Below are positions 22,903 through 35,160 of a DNA stretch of 64,000 nt, in pieces. Both the position numbers and the translations under genes were made by a program. The notes beneath the pieces were generated by a model that worked only from the letters and a program-made list of their open reading frames with translations, was not told the DNA's origin and did no database searches. The first letter of the stretch is position 1. Each line of letters begins with the position of its first letter. The stretch comes from Acanthosepion lycidas (taxonomy: Eukaryota; Mollusca; Cephalopoda; Sepiida; Sepiidae): positions 56,243,292 to 56,307,291 of the forward strand of contig OZ010611.1 of the NCBI GenBank assembly GCA_963932145.1, in the 5' to 3' direction.

Positions 22903-25900
22903 TCAAAGAAATGGAGTAGCGTGCAATGATGTCGTCTCATACATCTGTGAGTTAGGAGAAAAAATTTGTGTGCACAAAATGGGTGATCAGTGTCTTATTC
23001 TCTTCTGTTTGTACCTTGTCTTTACCTTTTTCTTCTATATTTAACATTATGTAGATGCTAGGCCCCTTTCAAAATCTTGGTTGAAATTATTTTTCATTCT
23101 AATTCATAGAAATGGAGTAGCATGCAATGGTCTCGTCTCATACAACAGTGAGTTAGGAGAAAAAATTTGTGGGCACAAAATGGGTGATCAGTGTCTTATT
23201 CTCTTCTGTTTGTGCCTTGTCTTTAGCTTTTTCTTCTATAATTAACATTATGTAGAGGCTAGGCACCCCTCTAAATCTTGGTTGAAATTATTTTTCATTC
23301 TAATTCATAGAAATGGAGTAACGTGCAATGGTGTCGTCTCATACAACAGTGAGTTAGGAGAAAAAATTTGTGCGCACAAAATGGGTGATCAGTGTCTTAT
23401 TCTCTTCTGTTTGTGCCTTGTCTTTAGCTTTTTCTTCTATATTTAACTTTATGTAGAGGCTTGGCCCCTTTTAAAATCTTGGTTGAAATTATTTTTCATT
23501 CTAATTCATAGAAATGCAGTAGCGTGCAATGGTGTCGTCTCATACAACAGTGAGTTAGGAGAAAAAATTTGTGGGCACAAAATGGGTGATTAGTGTCTTA
23601 TTCTTTTCTGTTTGGGCCTTGTCTTTAGCTTTTCCTTCTATATTTAACTTTATGTAGAGGCTAGACCCCCCTCTAAATCTTGGTTGAAATTATTTTTCAT
23701 TCTAATTCATAGAAATGGAGTAGCGTGCAATGATGTCGTCTCATACAACAGTGAGTTAGGAGAAAAAATTTGTTGGCACAAAATGGGTGATCAGTGTCTT
23801 ATTCTCTGCTGTTTGTGCCTTGTCTTTAGCTTTTTCTTCTATATTTAACTTTATGTAGAGGCTAGGCACCTTTCTAAATCTTGGTTGAAATTATTTTTCA
23901 TTCTAATTCATAGAAATGGAGTAGCGTGCAATGGTGTCGTCTCATACAACAGTGAGTTAGGAGAAAAAATTTGTGGGCACAAAATGAGTGATCAGTGTCT
24001 TATTCTCTTCTGTTTGTGCCTTGTCTTTAGCTTTTTCTTCTATATTTAAGTTTATGTAGAGGCTAGACCCCCCTCTAAATCTTGGTTGAAATTATTTTTC
24101 ATTCTAATTCATAGAAATGGAGTAACGTGCAATGGTGTCGTCTCATATAACAGTGAGTTAGGAGAAAAAATTTGTGCGCACAAAATGGGTGATCAGTGTC
24201 TTATTCTCTTCTGTTTCTGCCTTGTCTTTAGCTTTTTCTTCTATATTTAACTTTATGTAGAGGCTTGGCCCCTTTTTAAATCTTGGTTGAAATTATTTTT
24301 CATTCTAATTCATAGAAATGCAGTAGCGTGCAATGGTGTCGTCTCATACAACAGTGAGTTAGGAGAAAAAATTTGTGGGCACAAAATGGGTGATTAGTGT
24401 CTTATTCTTTTCTGTTTGGGCCTTGTCTTTAGCTTTTCCTTCTATATTTAACTTTATGTAGAGGCTAGACCCCCCTCTAAATCTTGGTTGAAATTATTTT
24501 TCATTCTAATTCATAGAAATGGAGTAACGTGCAATGGTGTCGTCTCATATAACAGTGAGATAGGAGAAAAAATTTGTGCGCACAAAATGGGTGATCAGTG
24601 TCTTATTCTCTTCTGTTTCTGCCTTGTCTTTAGCTTTTTCTTCTATATTTAACTTTATGTAGAGGCTTGGCCCCTTTTTAAATCTTGGTTGAAATTATTT
24701 TTCATTCTAATTCATAGAAATGCAGTAGCGTGCAATGGTGTCGTCTCATACAACAGTGAGTTAGGAGAAAAAATTTGTGGGCACAAAATGGGTGATTAGT
24801 GACTTATTCTTTTCTGTTTGGGCCTTGTCTTTAGCTTTTCCTTCTATATGTAACTTTATGTAGAGGCTAGGCCCCCGTCTAAATCTTGGTTGAAATTATT
24901 TTTCATTCTAATTCATAGAAATGTAGTAGCGTGCAATTGTGTCGTCTCATACAACAGTGAGTTAGTAGAAAAATTTGTGGGCACAAAATGGGTGATCAGT
25001 GTCTTATTCTCTTCTGTTTGTGCCTTGTCTTTAGCTTTTTCTTCTATATTTAACTTTAAGTAGAGGCTAGGCCCCCCTCTAAATCTTGGTTGAAATTATT
25101 TTTCATTCTAATTAATAGAAATGTAGTAGCGTGCAATGGTGTCGTCTCATACAACAGTGAGTTAGGAGAAAAAATTTGTGCGCACAAAATGGGTGATCAG
25201 TGTCTTATTCTCTTCTGTTTGTGCCTTGTCTTTAGCTTTTTCTTCTATATTTAACTTTATGTAGAGGCTAGGCCTCTTTCTAAATCTTGGTTGAAATTAT
25301 TTTTCATTCTAATTCATAGAAATGGAGTAGCGTGCAATTGTATCGTCTCATACAACAGTGAGTTCGGTGAAAAAATTTGTGGGCACAAAATGGGTGATCA
25401 GTGTCTTATTCTCTTCTGTTTGTGCCTTGTCTTTAGCTTTTTCTTCTATATTTAACTTTATGTAGAGGCTAGGCCCCTTTCTAAATCTTGGTTGAAATTA
25501 TTTTTCATTCTAATTCATAGAAATGGAGTAGCGTGCAATGGTGTCGTCTCATACAACAGTGAGTTAGGAGAAAAAATTTGTGGGCACAAAATGGGTGATC
25601 AGTGACTTATTCTCTTCTGTTTGTGCCTTGTCTTTAGCTTTTTCTTCTATATTTAACTTTATGTAGAGGCTAGGCACCTTTCTAAATCTTGGTTGAAATT
25701 ATTTTTCATTCTAATTCATAGAAATGGAGTAGCGTGCAATGGTGTCGTCTCATACAACAGTGAGTTAGGAGAAAAAATTTGTGGGCACAAAATGAGTGAT
25801 CAGTGTCTTATTCTCTTCTGTTTGTGCCTTGTCTTTAGCTTTTTCTTCTATATTTAACTTTATGTAGAGGCTAGACCCCCCTTTAAATCTTGGTTGAAAT

Positions 25901-26720
25901 TATTTTTCATTCTAATTCATAGAAATGGAGTAACGTGCAATGGTGTCGTCTGATATAACAGTGAGTTAGGAGAAAAAATTTGTGCGCACAAAATGGGTGA
26001 TCACTGTCTTATTCTCTTCTGTTTGTGCCTTGTCTTTAGCTTTTTCTTCTATATTTAACTTTATGTAGAGGCTAGGCCCCCCTCTAAATCTTGGTTGAAA
26101 TTATTTTTCATTCTAATTCATAGAAATGGAGTAGCATGCAATGGTGTCGTCTCATACAACAGTGAATTAGGAGAAAAGATTTGTGGGCACAAAATGGGTG
26201 ATCAGTGTCTTATGCTCTTCTGTTTGTGCCTTGTCTTTAGCTTTTTCTTCTATATTTAACATTATGTAGAGGCTAGGCCCCCCACTAAATCTTGGTTGAA
26301 ATTATTTTTCATTCTAATTCATAGAAATGTAGTAGCGTGCAATGGTGTCGTCTCATACAACAATGAGTTAGGAGAAAAAATTTGTTGGCACAAAATGGGT
26401 GATCAGTGTCTTATTCTCTTCTGTTTGTGCCTTGTCTTTAGCTTTTTCTTCTATATTTAACTTTATGTAGAGGCTAGGCCCCCCTCTAAATCTTGGTTGA
26501 AATTATTTTTCATTGTAATTCGTAGAAATGGAGTAGCGTGCAATGGTGTCGTCTCATACAACAGTGAGTTAGGAGAAAAAATTTGTGGGCACAAAATGGG
26601 TGATCAGTGGCTTATTCTCTGCTGTTTGTGCCTTGTCTTTAGCTTTTTCTTCTATATTTAACTTTATGTAGAGGCTAGGCCTTCCTCTAAATCTTGGTCG
26701 AAATTATTTTTCATTCTAAT
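22903..26720 (+). repeat. Long HOR unit 2 (19 monomers)
   Basis: This is the longest unit, 3,818 bp. Its third monomer fuses a GTAACG/GTGCGC head to a GCTTGGCCCC tail ending TTTTAAAATC. It is followed by an ATGCAGTAG monomer, and then the series restarts with the GCAATGATGTCG type. The result is a duplicated stretch inside the unit. It keeps the TGAATTAGGA and CAATGAGTTAGG monomers that unit 1 lacks. Confidence 0.88.
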
Positions 26721-28790
26721 TCAAAGAAATGGAGTAGCGTGCAATGATGTCGTCTCATACATCTGTGAGTTAGGAGAAAAAATTTGTGTGCACAAAATGG
26801 GTGATCAGTGTCTTATTCTCTTCTGTTTGTACCTTGTCTTTACCTTTTTCTTCTATATTTAACATTATGTAGATGCTAGGCCCCTTTCAAAATCTTGGTT
26901 GAAATTATTTTTCATTCTAATTCATAGAAATGGAGTAGCATGCAATGGTCTCGTCTCATACAACAGTGAGTTAGGAGAAAAAATTTGTGGGCACAAAATG
27001 GGTGATCAGTGTCTTATTCTCTTCTGTTTGTGCCTTGTCTTTAGCTTTTTCTTCTATAATTAACATTATGTAGAGGCTAGGCACCCCTCTAAATCTTGGT
27101 TGAAATTATTTTTCATTCTAATTCATAGAAATGGAGTAACGTGCAATGGTGTCGTCTCATACAACAGTGAGTTAGGAGAAAAAATTTGTGCGCACAAAAT
27201 GGGTGATCAGTGTCTTATTCTCTTCTGTTTGTGCCTTGTCTTTAGCTTTTTCTTCTATATTTAACTTTATGTAGAGGCTAGGCCCCCCTATAAATCTTGG
27301 TTGAAATTATTTTTCATTCTAATTCATAGAAATGGAGTAGCGTGCAATGATGTCGTCTCATACAACAGTGAGTTAGGAGAAAAAATTTGTTGGCACAAAA
27401 TGGGTGATCAGTGTCTTATTCTCTGCTGTTTGTGCCTTGTCTTTAGCTTTTTCTTCTATATTTAACTTTATGTAGAGGCTAGGCACCTTTCTAAATCTTG
27501 GTTGAAATTATTTTTCATTCTAATTCATAGAAATGGAGTAGCGTGCAATGGTGTCGTCTCATACAACAGTGAGTTAGGAGAAAAAATTTGTGGGCACAAA
27601 ATGAGTGATCAGTGTCTTATTCTCTTCTGTTTGTGCCTTGTCTTTAGCTTTTTCTTCTATATTTAAGTTTATGTAGAGGCTAGACCCCCCTCTAAATCTT
27701 GGTTGAAATTATTTTTCATTCTAATTCATAGAAATGGAGTAACGTGCAATGGTGTCGTCTCATATAACAGTGAGTTAGGAGAAAAAATTTGTGCGCACAA
27801 AATGGGTGATCAGTGTCTTATTCTCTTCTGTTTCTGCCTTGTCTTTAGCTTTTTCTTCTATATTTAACTTTATGTAGAGGCTTGGCCCCTTTTAAAATCT
27901 TGGTTGAAATTATTTTTCATTCTAATTCATAGAAATGCAGTAGCGTGCAATGGTGTCGTCTCATACAACAGTGAGTTAGGAGAAAAAATTTGTGGGCACA
28001 AAATGGGTGATTAGTGTCTTATTCTTTTCTGTTTGGGCCTTGTCTTTAGCTTTTCCTTCTATATTTAACTTTATGTAGAGGCTAGACCCCCCTCTAAATC
28101 TTGGTTGAAATTATTTTTCATTCTAATTCATAGAAATGGAGTAACGTGCAATGGTGTCGTCTCATATAACAGTGAGATAGGAGAAAAAATTTGTGCGCAC
28201 AAAATGGGTGATCAGTGTCTTATTCTCTTCTGTTTCTGCCTTGTCTTTAGCTTTTTCTTCTATATTTAACTTTATGTAGAGGCTTGGCCCCTTTTTAAAT
28301 CTTGGTTGAAATTATTTTTCATTCTAATTCATAGAAATGCAGTAGCGTGCAATGGTGTCGTCTCATACAACAGTGAGTTAGGAGAAAAAATTTGTGGGCA
28401 CAAAATGGGTGATTAGTGACTTATTCTTTTCTGTTTGGGCCTTGTCTTTAGCTTTTCCTTCTATATGTAACTTTATGTAGAGGCTAGGCCCCCGTCTAAA
28501 TCTTGGTTGAAATTATTTTTCATTCTAATTCATAGAAATGTAGTAGCGTGCAATTGTGTCGTCTCATACAACAGTGAGTTAGTAGAAAAATTTGTGGGCA
28601 CAAAATGGGTGATCAGTGTCTTATTCTCTTCTGTTTGTGCCTTGTCTTTAGCTTTTTCTTCTATATTTAACTTTAAGTAGAGGCTAGGCCCCCCTCTAAA
28701 TCTTGGTTGAAATTATTTTTCATTCTAATTAATAGAAATGTAGTAGCGTGCAATGGTGTCGTCTCATACAACAGTGAGTTAGGAGAAAAA
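26721..28790 (+). repeat. Long HOR unit 3, truncated
   Basis: The first ten monomers follow unit 1 closely, including the doubled GCTTGGCCCC / ATGCAGTAG pair; the first of these has the TTTTAAAATC form also seen in unit 2. The eleventh (from 28,730) starts as the TAATAG...TGTAGTAGCG type but has GTTGGCAC at about 28,797 where the earlier units have GTGCGCAC. Beyond it the order is lost. The HOR thus ends at a junction between about 28,742 and 28,797. Confidence 0.85.
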
Positions 28791-31700
28791 ATTTGTTGGC
28801 ACAAAATGGGTGATCAGTGTCTTATTCTCTGCTGTTTGTGCCTTGTCTTTAGCTTTTTCTTTTATATTTAACTTTATGTAGAGGCTAGTCACCTTTCTAA
28901 ATCTTGGTTGAAATTATTTTTCGTTCTAATTCATAGAAATGGAGTAGCGTGCAATGATGTCGTCTCATACAACAGTGAGTTAGGAGAAAAAATTTGTTGG
29001 CACAAAATGGGTGATCAGTGTCTTATTCTCTGCTGTTTGTGCCTTGTCTTTAGCTTTTTCTTCTATATTTAACTTTATGTAGAGGCTAGGCACCTTTCTA
29101 AATCTTGGTTGAAATTATTTTTCATTCTAATTCATAGAAATGGAGTAGCGTGCAATGGTGTCGTCTCATACAACAGTGAGTTAGGAGAAAAAATTTGTGG
29201 GCACAAAATGAGTGATCAGTGTCTTATTCTCTTCTGTTTGTGCCTTGTCTTTAGCTTTTTCTTCTATATTTAACTTTATGTAGAGGCTAGACCCCCCTCT
29301 AAATCTTGGTTGAAATTATTTTTCATTCTAATTCATAGAAATGGAGTAACGTGCAATGGTGTCGTCTCATATAACAGTGAGTTAGGAGAAAAAATTTGTG
29401 CGCACAAAATGGGTGATCAGTGTCTTATTCTCTGCTGTTTGTGCCTTGTCTTAAGCTTTTTCTTCTATATTTAACTTTATGTAGAGGCTAGGCCCCTTTC
29501 TAAATCTTGGTTGAAATTATTTTTCATTCTAATTCATAGAAATGGAGTAGTGTGCAATGGTGTCGTCTCATACAACAGTGAGTTAGGAGAAAAAATTTGT
29601 GTGCACAAAATGGGTGATCAGTGTCTTATTCTCTTCTGTTTGTGCCTTGTATTTAGCTTTTTCTTCTATATTTAACTTTATGTAGAGGCTAGGCCCCCCT
29701 CTAAATCTTGGTTGAAATTATTTTTCATTCTAATTCATAGAAATGGAGTAGCGTGCAATGGTGTCGTCTCATACAACAGTGAGTTAGTAGAAAAAATTTG
29801 TGGACACAAAATGGGTGATCAGTGTCTTATTCTCTTCTGTTTGTGCCTTGTCTTTAGCTTTTTCTTCTATATTTAACTTTATGTAGAGGCTAGGCCCCCC
29901 TCTAAATCTTGGTTGAAATTATTTTTCATTCTAATTCATAGAAATGGAGTAGCGTGCAATGGTGTCATCTCATACAACAGTGAGTTAGGAGAAAAAATTT
30001 GTGGGCACAAAATGGGTGATCAGAGTCTTATTCTCTTCTGTTTGTGCCTTGTCTTTAGCTTTTTCTTCTATATTTAACATTATGTAGAGGCTAGGCCCCC
30101 CTCTAAATCTTGGTTGAAATTATTTTTCATTCTAATTCATAGAAATGGAGTAGCGTGCAATGGTGTCATCTCATAGAACAGTGATTTAGGAGAAAAAATT
30201 TGTTGGCACAAAATGGGTGATCAGTGTCTTATCCTCTTCTGTTTGTGCCTTGTCTTTAGCTTTTTCTTCTATATTTAACTTTATGTAGAGGCTAGGCCTC
30301 TTTCTAAATCTTGGTTGAAATTATTTTTCATTCTAATTCATAGAAATGGAGCAGCGTGCAATGGTGTTGTCTCATACAACAGTGAGTTAGGAGAAAAAAT
30401 TTGTGGGCACAAAATGGGTGATCAGTGTCTTATTCTCTTCTGTTTGTGCCTTGTCTTTAGCTTTTTCTTCTATATTTAACTTTATGTAGAGGCTAGGCCC
30501 CCCTCTAAATCTTGGTTGAAATTATTTTTCGTTCTAATTAATAGAAATGGAGTAGCGTGCAATGGTGTTGTCTCATACAACAGTGAGTTAGAAGAAAAAA
30601 TTTGTGGGCACAAAATGGGTGATCAGTGTCTTATTCTCTTCTTTTTGTGCCTTGTCTTTAGCTTTTTCTTCTATATTTAACTATATGTAGGGGCTAGGCC
30701 CCCCTCTAAATCTTCGTTGAAATTATTTTTCATTCTACTTAATAGAAATGGAGTAGCGTGCAATGGTGTCGTCTCATACAACAGTGAGTTAGGAGAAAAA
30801 ATTTGTGGGCACAAAATCGGTGATCAGTGTCTTATTCTCTTCTGTTTGTGCCTGGTCTTTAGCTTTCTCTTCTATATTTAACTTTATGTAGATGCTAGGC
30901 CCCTTTCTAAATCTTGGTTGAAATTATTTTTCATTCTAATTCATAGAAATGGAGTAGCGTGCAATAGTGTCGTGTCATACAACAGTCAGTTAGGAGAAAA
31001 AATGTGTGGGCACAAAATGGGTGATCAGTGTCTTATTCTCTTCTGTTTGTGCCTTGTCTTTAGCTTTTTCTTCTATATTTAACTTTATGTAGAGGCTAGG
31101 CCCCACTCTAAATCTTGGTTGAAATTATTTTTCATTCTAATTCATAGAAATGGAGTAGCGTGCAATGGTGTCGTCTCATAAAACAGTGAGTTAGTAGAAA
31201 AATTTGTGGGCACAAAATGGGTGATCAGTGTCTTATTCTCTTCTGTTTGTGCCTTGTCTTTAGCTTTTTCTTCTATATTTAACTTTATGTAGAGGCTAGG
31301 CCCCCCTCAAAATCTTGGTTGAAAATATTTTTCATTCTAATTAATAGAAATGGAGTAGCATGCAATGGTGTCGTCTCATACAACAGTGAGTTAGGAGAAA
31401 AAATTTGTGGGCACAAAATGGGTGATCAGTGTCTTATTCTCTTCTGTTTGTGCGTTGTCTTTAGCTTTTTCTTCTATATTTAACTTTATGTAGAGGCTAG
31501 GCCCCTTTCTAAATCTTGGTTGAAATTATTTTTCATTCTAATTCATAGAAATGGAGTACCGTGCAATGGTGTTGTCTCATACAACAGTGAGTTAGGAGAA
31601 AAAATTTGTGGGCACAAAATGGGTGATCAGTGTCTTATTCTCTTCTGTTTGTGCCTTGTCTTTAGCTTTTTCTTCTATATTTAACTTTATGTAGAGGCTA

Positions 31701-34700
31701 GGCCCCTTTGTAAATCTTGGTTGAAATTATTTTTCATTCTAATTCATAGAAATGGAGTAGCGTGCAATGGTGTCGTCTCATAAAACAGTGAGTTAGTAGA
31801 AAAATTTGTTGGCACAAAATGGGTGATCAGTGTCTTATTCTCTTCTGTTTGTGCCTTGTCTTTAGCTTTTTCTTCTATATTTAAATTTATGTGGAGGCTA
31901 GGCCACTTTCTAAATCTTGGTTGAAATTATTTTTCATTCTAATTCATAGAAATGGAGTAGCGTGCAATGGTGTCGTGTCATACAACAGTGAGTTGGGAGA
32001 AAAAATTTGTGGGCACGAAATGGGTGATCAGTGTCTTATTCTCTTCTGTTTGTGCCTTGTCTTTAGCTTTTTCTTCTATATTCAACTTTATGTAGAGGCT
32101 AGGCCCCCCCTCTAAATCTTGGTTGAAATTATTTTTCATTCTAATTAATAGAAATGGAGGATCGTGCAATGGTGTTGTCTCATACAACAGTGAGTTAGGA
32201 GAAAAAATTTGTGGGCACAAAATGTGTGATCAGTGTCTTATTCTCTTCTGTTTGTGCCTTGTCTTTAGCTTTTTCTTCTATATTTAACTTTATGTAGAGG
32301 CTAGGCCCCCCTCTAAATCTTGGTTGAAATTATTTTTCATTCTAATTCATAGAAATGGAGTAGCGTGCAATGGTGTCGTCTCATACAACAGTGAGTTAGG
32401 AGAAAAAATTTGTTGGGATAAAATGGGTGATCAGTGTCTTATTCTCTTCTGTTTGTGCCTTGTCTTTAGCTTTTTCTTCTATATTTAACTTTATGTAGAG
32501 GCTAGGCCCATTTCTAAATCTTGGTTGAAATTATTTTTCATTCTAATTCATAGAAATGGAGTAGCGTGCAATGGTGTCGTCTCATACAACAGTGAGATTG
32601 GAGAAAAAATTTGTGGGCACAAAATGGGTGATCAGTGTCTTATTCTCTTCTGTTTGTGCCTTGTCGTTAGCTTTTTCTTCTATCTTTAACTTTATGTATA
32701 GGCTAGGCCCCTTTGTAAATCTTGGTTGAAATTATTTTTCATTCTAATTCATAGAAATGGACTAGCGTGCAATGGTGTCGTCTCATACAACAGTGAGTTA
32801 GGAGAAAAAATTTGTGCGCACAAAATCGGTGATCAGTGTCTTATTCTCTTCTGTTTGTGCCTGGTCTTTAGCTTTCTCTTCTATATTTAACTTTATGTAG
32901 ATGCTAGGCCCCTTTCTAAATCTTGGTTGAAATTATTTTTCATTCTAATTCATAGAAATGGAGTAGCGTGCAATGGTGTCATCTCATACAACAGTGAGTT
33001 AGGAGAAAAAATTTGTGGGCAAGAAATGGGTGATCAGTGTCTTATTCTCTTGTGTTTGTGCCTTGTCTTTAGCTTTTTCTTCTATATTTAACTTTATGTA
33101 GAGGCTAGGCCCCTTTCTAAATCTTGGTTGAAATTATTTTTCATTCTAATTCATAGAAATGGAGTAGCGTGCAATGGTGTCGTCTCGTACAACAGTGAGT
33201 TAGGAGAAAAAATTGGTGGGCACAAAATGGGTGATCAGTGTCTTATTCTCTTCTGTTTGTGCCTTGTCTTTAGCTTTTTCTTCTATATTTAACATTATGT
33301 AGTGTCTCGGCCCCCCTGTAAATCTTGGTTGAAATTATTTTTCATTCTAATTCATAGAAATGGAGTAGCGTGCAATGGTGTCATCTCATACAACAGTGAT
33401 TTAGGAGAAAAAATTTGTGGGCACAAAATGGCTGATCAGTGTCTTATTCTCCTCTGTTTGTGCCTTGTCTTTAGCTTTTTTTTCTATATTTAACTTTATG
33501 TAGAGGCTAGGCCCCCCTCTAAATCTTGGTTGAAATTATTTTTCATTCTAATTCGTAGAAATGGAGTAGCGTGCAATGGTGTCGTCTCATACAACAGTGA
33601 GTTAGGAGAAAGAATTTGTGGGCACAAAATGGGTGATCAGTGGCTTATTCTCTGCTGTTTGTGCCTTGTCTTTAGCTTTTTTTTCTATATTTAACTTTAT
33701 GTAGAGGCTAGGCCACCCTCTAAATCTTGGTTGTAATTATTTTTCATTCTAATTCATAGAAATGGAGTAGCGTGCAATGGTGTCGTCTCATACAACAGTG
33801 AGTTAGGAGAAAAAATTTGTGGGCACAAAATGGCTGATCAGTGTCTTATTCTCCTCTGTTTGTGCCTTGTCTTTAGCTTTTTCTTCTATATTTAACTTTA
33901 TGTAGAGGCTAGGCCCCTTTCTAAATCTTGGTTGAAATTATTTTTCATTCTAATTCATAGAAATGGAGTAGCGTGCAATGGTGTCGTCTCATAAGACAGT
34001 GAGTTAGGAGAAAAAATTTGTGGGCACAAAATGGGTGATCAGTGTCTTATTCTCTTCTGTTTGTGCCTTGTCTTTAGCTTTTTCTTCTATATTTGACATT
34101 ATGTAGAGGCTAGGCCCCCCTCTAAATCTTGGTTGAGATTATTTTTCATTCTAATTCATAGAAATGTAGTAGCGTGCAATGGTGTCGTCTCATACAACAG
34201 TGAGTTAGTAGAAAGAATTTGTGGGAACAAAATGGGTGATCAGTGTCTTATTCTCTTCTGTTTGTGCCTTGTCTTTAGCTTTTTCTTCTATATTTAACTT
34301 TATGTAGAGGCTAGGCCCCTTTATAAAACTTGGTTGAAATTATTTTTCATTCTAATTCATAGAAATGGAGTAGCGTGCAATGGTGTCGTCTCATATACCA
34401 GTGAGTTAGGAGAAAAAATTTGTGGGCACAAAATAGGAGATCAGTGTCTTATTCTCTTCTGTTCGTGCCTTGTCTTTAGCTTTTTCTTCTATATTTAACT
34501 TTATGTAGAGGCTAGGCCCCTTTCTAAAACTTGGTTGAAATTATTTTTCATTCTAATTCATAGAAATGGAGTAGCGTGCAATGGTGTCGTCTCATACACC
34601 AGTGAGTTAGGAGAAAAAATTTGTGGGCACAAAATGGGTGATCAGTGTCTTATTCCCTGCTGTTTGTGCCTTGTCTTTAGCTTTTTCTTCTATATTTAAC

Positions 34701-35160
34701 TTTATGTAGAGGCTAGGCCCCTTTCTAAATCTTGGTTGAAATTATTTTTCATTCTAATTCATAGAAATGGAGTAACGTGCAATGGTGTCGTCTCATACAA
34801 CAGTGAGTGAAGGGAAAAAATTTGTGCGCACAAAATGGGTGATCAGTGTCTTATTCTCTGCTGTTTGTGCCTTGTCTTTAGCTTTTTCTTCTATATTTAA
34901 CTTTATGTAGAGGCTAGGCCCCTTTCTAAATCTTGGTTGAAATTATTTTTCATTCTAATTCATAGAAATCGAGTAGCGTGCAATGGTGTCGTCTCATACA
35001 CCAGTGAGTTAGGAGAAAAAATTTGTGGGCACAAAATGGGTGATCAGTGTCTTATTCTCTGCTGTTTGTGCCTTGTCTTTAGCTTTTTCTTCTATATTTA
35101 ACTTTATGTAGAGGCTAGGCCCCTTTCTAAATCTTGGTTGAAATTATTTTTCATTCTAAT
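28791..35160 (+). repeat. Diverse monomer block without a dominant HOR
   Basis: About 32 monomers with many private substitutions and little repetition beyond 201 bp, especially 29,500-32,900. One monomer is 202 bp owing to a seventh C (near 32,108). The part from 32,950 onward is related to earlier segments. The monomers at 32,950 and 33,151 match 9,038 and 9,239 (offset 23,912 bp). Those at about 34,160-34,700 match the 13,260-14,260 stretch, including GTTAGTAGAAAG and CCCCTTTATAAAAC. Low similarity between neighbours suggests this part has escaped recent amplification. Confidence 0.8.

Larger units (their letters stand above)
16473..28790 (+). repeat. Long HOR array with units of 17, 15, 19 and 11 monomers
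   Basis: Rare markers recur in a fixed order. GTTCGGTGAA is at 18,531, 22,148 and 25,363; CATACATCTG at 19,924, 22,938 and 26,756; TGAGATAGGA at 21,341, 24,556 and 28,173; TGAATTAGGA with AAAAGATTT near 16,721, 19,333 and 26,165. Spacings are 3,014 to 3,818 bp (15 to 19 monomers), but any marker present in both intervals sums to 34 monomers over two units. So the unit changes length by in-register gain or loss of whole monomers, while overall order and near-identity are kept. Inside the unit the pair GTGCGCAC...TTTCTGCC...GCTTGGCCCC / ATGCAGTAGCG...TTTGGGCC is itself doubled. The last unit stops abruptly inside a monomer. Confidence 0.92.

Noticed and set aside
31891-32115. 74-codon open frame on the + strand with hydrophobic, Cys-containing translation
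   Set aside because: It is simply one turn of the 201-bp repeat read in its most open frame. It needs a GTG start and exists because this monomer has a C in place of the T of the usual TAA stop. Neighbouring monomers have the stop and random 1-nt indels, so there is no sign of selection for coding.
31978-32220. 80-codon open frame on the - strand
   Set aside because: It spans more than one monomer only because an extra C makes one monomer 202 bp and shifts the frame past the usual stop. It does not recur.
33302-33493. 63-codon open frame starting at GTG
   Set aside because: It is the same satellite frame as elsewhere, ending at the normal TAA of the monomer. It is open only because of satellite composition.
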